Below, piece by piece: positions 22,904-32,850 of a stretch of 58,113 nt of DNA. The stretch's first letter is position 1; each line of letters opens with the position of its first letter. The stretch is from assembly GCA_025529335.1 (NCBI GenBank), contig JAMYHX010000262.1, positions 1-58,113 on the forward strand. The letters run 5' to 3'. The notes beneath the pieces are model-generated. The model did no database searches and was not told the origin of the DNA. It was given only the letters and a program-made list of their open reading frames with translations. Origin of the DNA: Rhizopus sp. PT2906 (taxonomy: Eukaryota > Mucoromycota > Mucoromycetes > Mucorales > Rhizopodaceae). A program made the translations under genes and the position numbers.

Positions 22904-25083
22904 ATGGCTGCATATAATATCCCGCCTCCAATACCAGACAGACCACCACAGGAGAAAATTGAAGTTTGTAATGTGACAGAGGGTGAAACTGTTCATCAGG
23001 TACACACCATTCTTACTTTGATATGGAGAAAGCATTTTGCTACTTTGAGGTTCAAACAGTTACATTAGAGATTCTTACTTGTTAATGGCCGTGCAGGAAA
23101 ACGTGATGGAAAGTTTGACTTGTTAATTCAAGTCTACTGCAACGATTTTCCGCCAACACAGTGGCCCTGTGTTGACTCGTATTTTAAGGCACTTGTTCAC
23201 CTTGTGCCTGGACCCAACACGATTACGTTTGCTTTTGTGAATGTAACTTTGCATTTTCATGTAAACTATCTACCCTTATTACAAAATCCTCCTCTTTCAC
23301 TTGCTATCATCATCGGCTCTGACTCTCCTGCAACATTTGATGTACCGCCTGAGAAAGAGGGTCAAAACACGCTAGATGTAGCTATCAGGAAACTTCGCAT
23401 GGCTGGATACATGTGGCAAGCATTCTGTGCTGAGCAGATGTATCGAAATGGTATGCAAAGGCGTACATTTAGGCTAGACGAAGACTGGTTGCCAGATACT
23501 ACTTCATGCCAGGAGAACCGTGTTATGAGAACAACAGCAAAGGTTCATATCATTCGCTCTACAAAGACAGTGGCAGAAATTCGAGATATACGGCGTGCTC
23601 AGCAGCGTCATGACGATCAAGCAAATAGTGAAGATCTAGAGAGCTTGTTTGGCATATGCTTGAATGACTTGGGTCGTTATTCTCCTTTTAACCAGCCTTG
23701 TCATGTTGCCTGTATGCTCCTAGACGCACATTGGGACCCACAGAGGCAAGCTATACTGGGGCATGCAGCATTAGGTGGCGGCGGAGGAGATATCGCTCTG
23801 GGAATCTTTGGCTCACATTCTCTACATGCATGGCCTTCGTGCATAGAAGATATTGTACCCTGTTTCATGAATGATACAAGAACAGATACGAGATTTATCG
23901 CTAATGACGCTGGCGAGTCAGGAACTTGGTGGAAAGCGCTAAACATCGGAATGGGTGCCATGGTATATTGTTAATGGGTGATAAAAAGAAAAGATGATCT
24001 CAACTCATTGTTTGTAGCTGCATGAAGTTGGCCATTCATATACTTTGGATCATACCCCTTCTGGTAATTTTGTTATTGTGCGTGTGTATGTCTTGGGTAT
24101 ACTGATAATAGCTGTTCATAGGCATAATGAGTAGAGGATTTAATAATTGGAATCGTACATTTATGGCCAAAGAGCCTGGGCATAGTCCAATACCGCCTGA
24201 AGACGAAGAAGGTTCTCATTGGTAAACTTTGTTCTTTTTTTTTTCTAACAAGCCTTCCAATGCTAACGAGGATCATACTGTTAGGCATCGCGTAGATGTC
24301 ATCCGCTTACGATTCCATCCTGCTTTTCGCCTTCCTCAAGATGGACCAAGAGGAGCCATTAATCATTCTTCACCTACTATTATGCCTTTAGAAGAGAACT
24401 GCTTGCGAATAAGCGTCCCTGCGGGCCTTTCAATGATTGTCTATTCCGTCAATTCTCATTATCGTACTCATACTGAATTTCTGCAACATCAACCAAAGAA
24501 TGTGACATTGTCCCTGAGTGACATCTACAAACAACTCCAATGTAATCCTAACGACAATATAAAACTGGAGACTATATCAGTCAATCAACAGGGGCAATCG
24601 ATCGATTCTGTTGCTACCTTTTTTCACACTCATATTGTTCAGCTGCCTGGACTGAGCAGCACTGTTTTCAAAAGCCCGACATTTGGAGGAATGGAAGGAG
24701 GATCCAAATACCTTGTTCCATTTATCTCTGACGCATTTAAAAAGCAACTTGTACGTATCGTGATCCACCACGGTGATTTCCTTGATGGCTTTATTCTTTA
24801 TTGGAGTGATGGCACCAGAGACACAGTAGGCTGTCTAGGAGGAAGGAGGTCAACATATGACGTTTTGCCTGGAGAGTCTATTCAAGGGCTACTAGTTCGA
24901 TGTGGAGCATGGATTGATGGTATACAATTTAAGTTGTCTAGTGGAAAAACAAGTCCATGGTATGGAGGACAGGGAGGCAGTCCTGTCTTGATTGAGCCGC
25001 CTTCTGGATATAACCTGATTGGTGTACATGCTAGCTCTGGTAATTGGATGTACCAAATTGGAATATTATACCAAAAACACTCT
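22904..25083 (+). CDS. Zincin metalloproteinase with C-terminal jacalin-like lectin domain (YIL108W-like)
   Basis: Five exons. The N-terminal part begins MAAYNIPPPIPDRPPQE. The exon-3/4 boundary precedes LHEVGHSYTLDHTPSG, i.e. the zinc-binding HExxHxxxxxH with catalytic Glu. IMSRGFNNWNR follows, resembling the Met-turn region. The last exon (from about 24284) ends in repeats typical of a jacalin-like lectin fold (KSPTFGGMEGGSKYL, RIVIHHGDFLDGFILYWSDG, GGQGGSPVLIEPPSGYNLIG). This combination occurs in poorly characterised fungal proteins such as yeast YIL108W. No signal peptide, so probably intracellular. Substrate and sugar are unknown. Confidence 0.86.
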
Positions 25084-25318
25084 TAAAGAAAAAGGACGAA
25101 GATAAACAGAATAAATCCTTTAAGCAAAAGTTTTTTATTTGCTTAAAAGGAGGATATCTTCTCATTATTTAAACATACAGTTTCTTTAAGACGACAATAA
25201 TGACAATATTTGTTATATACTAAAGTACATCTTGCCTAACTTATTTCTTCATGAATAAAGACTACATGACGCATCAAGGGGATAAACCGTCTCTTGTTCA
25301 TATGTATATTTATCAAAA

Positions 25319-27076
25319 TTATAAACGTGCTGAAGTAGGGAAATTTTTCATTGCTTGACGTATACCAAGATCTGCCATGACTTCTTCGCTGCCACCAAGA
25401 ATAGCAGTAAACTATAGAGTATGCTTAATTAATATACATATACAAAGAGGAGATATATCATACCTTGTATGTCCTTTGCAAAGTTTCAATTTGTCTTCCC
25501 ATTCCAGTCTTGGTAATAGCTCTTCCACCAAATATTTGGCAAGCGTCATCCGAAACATCATGTAGCATTCTGGTGACATGGTACTTGCAAAGAGCAATTG
25601 GGCCAGCGAGGTGTTTGCTCTGTTCTTTGTAGTTCATATGATTCATTTGATAGGTTAAGTTTTCAACCCAATGCTGTGTGCTTTCTACTGCCGAGACCTA
25701 AAGAACTTGTTATTAACTGACAAGTTGAATGGCTTACTTTATATACATACCATACGAGCTAATTTGAAGCGAATAACTGGCTGATCGATTAAACGCTTTC
25801 CAAATACTTTTCTTTGATGTGCCCACTTGAAACACTCTTCAACTGCAACACGAGCAGCCATGACAGCTCCAGTGATCATACTCCAGCGTTCATGATTGAA
25901 ATTCGAGAGGACGACGTAGAATCCCTTATTTTCTTCGCCAAGTAGATTTTCTACAGGAACTTTGACCTATATTTTTTAAGATTAGAAGAAAAAAAATTGC
26001 AGTTGCTGTGTGTACTTGCATTATCAAAAGTAACATAGGCGGTACCGGCAGAAGTGGAATAAGAGGTTTTGATCAACTTTGTATCAACTCCTTCAGAGCG
26101 CTCAATGAGAAGCATGGAGATTCCTTTATCGGTACGTACAGCGGTTGAAAAGTAATCTGCGAAATGACCACTTGTAATCCACTTTTTGACACCATTGACA
26201 ATATAATACTTTCCATCAGGTGTCTTTACAGCTGTCGTCTTGATACTTGCCACATCAGAGCCAGTGTAGGGTTCTGTAATGGCAAGAGCCATTCGTTTTC
26301 TTCCACTGAATACTTCTGGCACGACCTTGGCCTTTAAAGCAGGTTTGCCAAAATTGAGAACGGTAGGAATAGAAATGGTCATGCCCCCCAGCACACCGGA
26401 GGTAAATCCTGGAGCTGAAAAGCGAGCAAATTCTCCATGAAGCAAGAGTTCATGAAAGTAGTCGTACTCTGAGGAAGCAATACCTCCTGGAAGTTTGAAT
26501 GCATTGAGCCATGGGCCGGGTCCAACGTTGGCGGCAAGAATACCATGAGCACCAAGTTTTTGAACAAGTTCATCCGAAGGCTTTTCTCCGGAGTCCTCAT
26601 ACTGTCTTGCCTCTTCAATCAATGGATCAAGGATCTTTCGGACAGCGTCTCTAAATTTGAAGTGTGACTCTCTATTAAAATTGATTAATAGCTGTTGTTA
26701 TTCTTTCTCTTTTGCTTAAAGATATGTACGTGTAATAGGCTGACTTGAATCCTTGCCAGGGGTTTGGTTCGGCATAAGGTACTTTTGATATTGCTCCTGG
26801 TTCACTCAGTTGGATTTGAGGTTTGCGTCCAATAATGGTTCCGATTTTATATCTTTCATACTTTAGCAACACGTCTTGTCTATGCAAACCGTAGAATGCA
26901 TCTGTTGCATCCTTCCCAGCGTATTCAATCAAGGGAAAAGCACCACCTGGATGTAAATCAACAAACCTACTAAGATCATACACTGCATCGTCGATAATAA
27001 TCCAGAGATCTTCAGCCGAGTTGTGTTTGCGTACTTCAGCTTCTTCAAACGTCTTTAGTTCTTTATTTTGTGGCAT
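25319..27076 (-). CDS. Cytochrome b5 / acyl-CoA dehydrogenase fusion
   Basis: Five exons. Residues 1 to about 85 are a cytochrome b5 domain: VYDLSRFVDLHPGGAFPLIEY with the haem His in HPGG and the second His in YGLHRQD. A linker leads to an acyl-CoA dehydrogenase domain: RMALAITEPYTGSDVASI (FAD/substrate loop), YYIVNGVKKWITSGHFADYF, FNHERWSMITGAVMAARVA, RKVFGKRLIDQPVIRFKLA, DACQIFGGRAITKTGMGRQI and GGSEEVMADLGI near the C-terminus with the candidate catalytic Glu. The stop is at 25319. The cytochrome could accept electrons from FAD in place of, or besides, ETF; this is inferred. There is no clear mitochondrial presequence or SKL, so location is uncertain. Confidence 0.9.
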
Positions 27077-27442
27077 ATGTTAATATAAGAAAAAAGATGT
27101 GGCCATTTAAAAAAAAAAATGAAGGAGCGTGCGGGTGTATTTATATGTATTTCCATTTTTTCCCATCAGTAAGATCAGAGTAACCCATTACCAAAAGTGA
27201 AATAAAGTATGTTACGTAGAGATTATTATAAAAAGGAAATCTATCTCTCTCTCTTTCTCTCTTTCTCTTATATGTGTGTCCTATTGTTAAGAAAGAATAC
27301 TATATCAAATAATTACAACATACTTTTTTAAAAGATATATGCTGATTTACACTTTTTCTTGTCGGGAAATGTTTTGGAGAAACCGTCTACAAAACAGAAT
27401 CTTGCTTAAATAATACAGAATGTTTTGAGCCCTCGCAACAAT

Positions 27443-27464
27443 TCACACACACACACACACACAC
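27443..27464. repeat. (CA)n microsatellite
   Basis: About 22 bp of alternating CA, in the upstream region of the cytochrome b5 fusion gene. Confidence 0.9.
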
Positions 27465-27807
27465 CCTCTCTTTAGGATCTTCCTTACCCTAAGCATTGGT
27501 GTGTAACATTTAAAAAAGCGCATGATAAAAAAAATGGAAAACAAAAAACCGAAGCTTACATAATTACGCCCTTTATCAATAAGCCTACAAAATATAGTAT
27601 TGAGTTATTAGACTACATTGAGTACAATTTTATAGTCTTGGTGAGTTATTATTCTCTTTTGGCAACTCTCACTTGCAAGTATTAGCTATAAGTTTTTTGT
27701 GAACGCGTACCTGATCCTTGCAAGCTTAGTTTGACATTTCTAGTATTCAATACCAAGTTTCTATTCCAGACACCGCAGTTTCTATTATTTGAGGTACTGC
27801 AAGAGGA

Positions 27808-27846
27808 TACTGCAAAATCCAAAAAAGGCAATACTCCCCAAACTGC
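27808..27846 (+). repeat. Dispersed repeat core, copy A (diverged)
   Basis: Starts TACTGCAAAATCCAAAAAAG and ends CCCCAAACTGC. It aligns to the cores at 29257-29294 (opposite strand) and 58047-58084 with two base changes and one extra C. Homology weakens quickly on both sides. Confidence 0.8.
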
Positions 27847-29227
27847 AAAATGCTCTTTTGAAAACAAGCTGAAGGTTGTTCAAGTGAAAAATGCATTATA
27901 CAATTCAATTTATACTTGACTGCTACAGCTCAGAGTGGCGTAGCTTATAGAATGTACTTTAAACAATTACTTTGTTTATGCCCAATCACTCTATGGGTTT
28001 TATATCAGCAATCATATAGTTTAGAAAAGAAAATTCGGCAACAATGCCCAAAAGACTTCTAAAGGCTCTGATTACTGCTGTGTCGACGTTCTTTAGGTCG
28101 GCCATTGACCATCAGAACAAGGGGCCAGGCACCTATAAAAGCCACCAGGCCACCAAATACCAGAGCAGCCTGCAAAGACTCGCAGTAGCAGACGTACCGT
28201 TGGGGTATGCATTGGCTGAACATTGTCAATTGTTCAACTAGCTTATGTACTCCTTTGCGCCAGCCAGACATCAGGAAGTATCATTAACAATCTACCACAG
28301 CTGTGATCTCAGATAACCAGCTCCCAACTAACTACTAGCTCCCTGTAAAGATTCCAATCGAATGTCCCATAACTCTCCTTTTGGCTGCCTGAAAGCCTTC
28401 CAGTTGAGTGATGAAACGAACGACCGTTGTCAGTCCAGGATACGTATTGAGCATTATAGAAAGAGATTGCACAAAGATCTTTGAACACACAATCTTCGCC
28501 TTGCTGAGTAAGTTTTATAAAAACAAAAAAACTTACCTTGACCAAAGAGAGCCACCAAAAAGAGTAAAAGAGAAAAGAAAGAGAGAGAAAAGGGGGGGAT
28601 AAAGGCAAATTTCTCTCTTTTTATACCTTTTTCTAAGTTTTGTGAAGTTATTGTTTTCAATAAATAAGGTTTTACTCCTTTCAAGAAAATAAGATTTACA
28701 CTCACACTTTTGTTTATTTCTAAAGTGTTTCATGGCTCTTTGCTCTATCTTTTTTATATTCATTCAAATTATCACCTGTATTTATACTTTAATGATGTTG
28801 TTTACCTCTACTTTTATATAATAAAAAGACTAAAAGACAATAAATTTCATGCATACTTTATTTATACCACGCGTCCTTGGGTTCATTTCCTAGTCTTGGT
28901 CACACATACTATTTGTGTTACTCTGCCTAAACCCTTTTTTTTTTCGTTTGACTTTTTGCTAGTAAAGACTAAATAAATGCTATTTTTTATTAGCTGCTAT
29001 ATGAAGTAATAATCCTGTATAAAGAAATGAAGCAAGTTATGCAAAGTCAAAAGAACACCGCCATCAAAAATGGTAATAGCAAATGATAGACGCGTTCCGA
29101 AGCATGAAAAAATAATAGCTTTATTTTGAACAAGTCTACACGCAGGCATCAAAGGCAGGTCCAGGGTATACGCCGTGCTCCCTCAAATTTTTTTGTATAG
29201 CGGCCCTGAGTAGTTTTTGAATTAAAC

Positions 29228-29322
29228 TACAAACAGCCTTGACAAACTTTTGTTCTGCAGTTTGGGAGTATTACCTTTTTTGGATTTTACAGTACCTTTT
29301 TGCAGTGTCCCTAGTATTATCC
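29228..29322 (-). repeat. Dispersed repeat, copy B
   Basis: The reverse complement aligns over 95 bp with 58019-58113 with 3 differences, all transitions, in one 4-bp block (ACAC versus GCGT). The left limit of homology is GGATAATACTAGGG; the right limit is not known because copy C reaches the window end. Confidence 0.92.
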
Positions 29323-29635
29323 ACTTCCTTTATCGACCATGTAAATTGACAGATGAAAGAGAACAATCTCTTTGCTTTACTATGGGAAACTCTGCCCAGA
29401 GAGAATTGAAATATTTAGAGTTTTTAGCTAATCATCCAAGTAAAATCTTTGTTTTTGAAAATGGACTAAAGTAGTTTACTGTTTAGAAAAGGAAATCCAA
29501 TGATAAATGTAATACTATCATTAATAAATCAGTTGTCCCAAGCGCTTACAAAAGGATCACTTTTGATTAAATGATTGCGAATGTTTATTTTAATTTTATA
29601 CAGTAAAATATAGACTTATCTGGTTCATTTTATCA

Positions 29636-30261
29636 TTAATGGCCTTCATTTGTAACTTGAATTGACGATGGAGGTTTAGCACTGAGAACATGACTTGGTG
29701 TAGGTTCATCATTTAAAAGATGAACCGCTTGTTGAACATAACTCTCTGCAGGCTTAAACCATTCGGTTTGAAGGTCATCGACAATATCACCCAGTCTTGT
29801 TCCATTAGCGACGATAACTCTGTTTAAGCATGTGATCATATTATCCTTAGACTCTACTCTAGGTCTAATCTCTACTTTCACTCGCTCTACATCATAAATG
29901 CTTACAAAGAATGACTTTATGTAGTCATAGTAACTCTGTTCGCTATCATTCACTTGCTGAAGATCAATGACTATTTCTGTATGTGTATGTCCACTGTTTT
30001 CACCAACAAAAAGTGTATTCTCTAATATGATATCTGGATGTTCTCTAATCCAATCAACAATTTCCTGGCGTCTTCCAAAAAATATCCATCGGGTAGTATT
30101 TCCGGCACTTGAGAGAGTGATCTTTGTTGATAAAAGGGGTGGCGAAATGACGTGACCAACTTGTCCCGGAATAGAGTCTGTCATAGTTTGAGTAAAGCCA
30201 GTTCACAAATAGTACAGAGTGGTAGTAACTTACCCATTTCATAGCCGTAAATTAATGTCAT
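29636..30261 (-). CDS. Unrecognised conserved-looking protein, about 180 aa
   Basis: Two exons. The first (start 30261) encodes MTLIYGYEM; splicing at about 30233 to 30185 joins DSIPGQVGHVISPPLLSTKI in frame. The body has RWIFFGRRQEIVDWIREHPD, then GHTHTEIVIDLQ and a helical SEQSYYDYIKSFFVSIYDVE. It ends in a Pro/Ser tail (NDEPTPSHVLSAKPPSS). The mix of beta-like and amphipathic segments looks like a globular protein. I do not recognise the family. The initial Met is uncertain because an ATG at 30184 is an alternative. It is divergent from SLX9. Confidence 0.7.
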
Positions 30262-30730
30262 GTTTAATGTAATGAAGAAGAAATAGAGGAAAAAAGAGAA
30301 AGACCCAGTTTTCTACAGTATCCTAAACTCCGCCTATCACATTTGCATGATTTATGTAATTTTCTACTGATGACGATGGATTGCAGTTACAATAGAGCGA
30401 ATATTCTATTGAGAAAGAAAAAGCACTCTATTACAGAGATTATCAGCACATAAATACTCACATACACATACAAGTTTATTTGTTCTCGTGAGTTTGTTAC
30501 TGTTGAAATATTAAAGAAAAGTGCAAGTAATATGTTGTAACATATGAAGGTATTAACCAATCATAATGTTAACACAATGCAATAGAAAGAAAGAGAGAGA
30601 GAGAGAGAAAGAAAGAGGGAGATAAGCTATATCTTCAAAAACAAAAGGAAGCCATGCTTATTTTTGCTTGCTACAAAATTCAATTTTTAAGTCACAAAGA
30701 TCTCTTTATTTTTTTTTTTTTTTTTAAGCA
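30262..30730. other. Divergent promoter region, unknown gene / SLX9
   Basis: About 0.47 kb. (GA)n-rich tract at about 30585-30622 and a long T run right before the SLX9 ATG. Nothing else seen. Confidence 0.5.
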
Positions 30731-31358
30731 ATGGGTAAAGCAACAAGATCAAAGCTTAGATCGAGGAATGTTGAAACACCTTTGAATCAAAGAAAGTTTG
30801 CAGTAAAAGAAAAGGAAGTTGAAGAGAAAATAGTCTACCAAGAAGGTGATATTAGTGTAATACCAGCTAAACCAGTAGATTTGGTGACAAAGGATGTCAA
30901 AAAGAAGCAAAGACATGAAGCTTGGCTTGAGAGTAAGCTCTCTTCTTTCTTTAGTTTAGTGATTAGCTCAACTAATTCCTATTAGAACTTGATCGTTCTT
31001 ATGCATTAAAAAAAAAGCAACAGAAAAAGGAAATCAAGAGACAAAATAACTTGGGTATAGACCTGAGCAATATTGAAGAAGTCTTGGATACCATCAAATT
31101 TAAGCCAAAAACTAACAAAAAGGATGTAAATATGGAAGAAGAAAAGAAAGAACCAGCAATACCAACCAATAAGATCAAATCAAAAAAGGCAAAGAAACAA
31201 GCAGAGTAAGTAGGGAGAATCAGTGATATAGATGGGAATACTCACTTTGTTATAGACTTCAAGAAATACTTCGCATGCAAAAAGTGATGCAAACTGGAGC
31301 CTTCAAGGAGAATCCATTAGGAACGATTCGCCAACATGTACAAAACACTTTTACTTGA
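30731..31358 (+). CDS. SLX9: Slx9/FAM207-family ribosome biogenesis protein
   Basis: Nucleolar factor of 18S rRNA processing and pre-40S assembly. Three exons, about 175 aa, highly basic. It starts MGKATRSKLRSRNVETPL; middle exons carry RHEAWLEKLDRSYALKKKQQ and NLGIDLSNIEEVLDTI. It ends in the family signature FKENPLGTIRQHVQNTFT just before the stop. The length and the conserved C-terminal box (NPLxxIRxHxxN) support the call. It follows a T run after a divergent gene. Confidence 0.85.
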
Positions 31359-31471
31359 TTTGTTTGTGTTTCCATTTATAGACATCTTCAATAACATGCT
31401 GCACATCAGATAAAGACTCATGTATACACACACTCTTTTTTTTTTTTTTTTCTTGTTTCTTGTCTGACAAA

Positions 31472-32559
31472 ATGATGATGGTTCCTGATGTCGCTCGCCA
31501 GGCCAACATTCAAAGATATAACGATCGAAGGTTTAGAGCATACTGTTGTGGATGCATTGATAGTTCTGCAAACGATATCATTGTCTGCTTCTTTTGGGCT
31601 GTAATAGTTTAATTATATGCATATAAGTTGTATGTGTCTTATGACTATATATTAGGCCTTGAGCTTTTATTTTGCTGTACTGGCATTTCTTCAAAAGAGT
31701 CGTATGTATTATTATGATTACTATTATTATGATTACCCCATTCATCATTAGTTAGCATTTTATTCGTATGTTCAAACAGTGCCTCTTGTTGTCTTTGGTG
31801 CGGTCAATTTACTATTTGGTATTGTCACTTTATGTGGTATTGTTCTACTTCTATTCAGGGTAACTTGTTTTCATCAATTCGTTACACACACATATGTCTC
31901 ATCGTATATCTGCAGCCTAGGATTGATGTCAGAATCATGGGAATGTATCAGTCCAGAAAGACTGTCTTTACTATCACAGCTAATGCAATTGCAGTGCTTA
32001 TTGTCACCTTGATTAATTTCATCTTATTCGTCATTGATAAGGATGGCTTCTTTCACTGGTGCATTACTTCTTCAGCAAGTTATGTGACTGAAGTCTATGA
32101 TCAAATGAATAGCAATTCAACAAAAGTACCACCAATCACATTGGAAAATGGATCTGATCTCTACAATTGTGAGAGACTATATGAGAATGAAGTTAAATGG
32201 GCCTTTTTATGCTTTGTAGTCATGTCGATCGTTTATGTAAGTTTTATTTCTTTATACGTACTCTGACTTACACAGTGTAGATTCACTGGATACTCATCGT
32301 TGCAGCAAGGACAACCTATCAATTCTTCAATCGTATCGATCTACCACAACAGACAATAGTACCAACAGAATATGGAAATATGGCACCATCATCCAAAAAG
32401 TACACACAAAGGAATACAGGGCTATCAAGAAATCTGTTAAAGACTTTGTTGACTCACAAACAATATTCAGAGTATATACCAGAAAAAAACAGTAGCAAAT
32501 CATTAATAAGAGAGAAACTAAGTGTGGAAGAATTGATGAATGGTACTATTAATGTATAA
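31472..32559 (+). CDS. Small four-TM membrane protein, unknown function
   Basis: About five exons. The cytosolic N-terminus has YRAYC-type Cys residues (FRAYCCGCIDSS). Four hydrophobic segments follow: IIVCFFWALSFYFAVLAFL, VVFGAVNLLFGIVTLCGIV, TITANAIAVLIVTLINFILFV and WAFLCFVVMSIVYIHWILIV. The loop between TM3 and TM4 has N-x-T/S sites and Cys, suggesting a lumenal or external face. The C-terminal tail is basic. This layout is common in fungal proteins without assigned function; a tetraspan or MARVEL-like fold is possible. Confidence 0.75.
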
Positions 32560-32850
32560 TTAATATAATAAAGTGTATGTGTGTGTGTGTACATATCTGC
32601 ATAAAAATGCATATATAGTGTGGTTATATCAGAGTTACTGAGTCTAACCCCCCTTTTTACTATGGGTCTTTAGTATAGTATAGAAAAAAGTAAAGAGAAT
32701 AGCGGTACAGGATCTTACAGAAGGATCGTACACATAAAGAAGCTGTAATGGCTACACAAAAATTGCCTGACCTAAATACGTTTCCGACAATGCAAACAAT
32801 GAAAATGCTGAGAAATTAAAAAATCTTTTATTTTTTTTTCTGACAGTTAA

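Larger units (their letters stand above)
27791..29322. mobile_element. Candidate non-autonomous element bounded by inverted repeats
   Basis: Copy A (27791-27865, plus sense) and copy B (29228-29322, minus sense) of the same repeat face each other and bound about 1.5 kb. The shared core is 38-39 bp with 2 substitutions and 1 indel between A and B. The interior has no recognisable transposase, only scattered short ORFs. The size would suit a degenerate Tc1/mariner-like or MITE-like element, but no target-site duplication was confirmed, so two unrelated insertions are possible. Confidence 0.35.
27077..29638. other. 2.5 kb gene-poor region with repeats
   Basis: Contains (CT)n at about 27244-27270, (AC)n at 27443-27464 and two inverted copies of a dispersed repeat (27791 and 29228). 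Between the repeats there are only short open frames on both strands with no recognised domain; one minus-strand frame (28059-28271) has a hydrophobic stretch like a membrane helix. I see no intact gene. Confidence 0.6.

Noticed and set aside
27420..27470. CA repeat considered as an array or telomere-like tract
   Set aside because: Plain dinucleotide repeat with no spacers or higher-order units.
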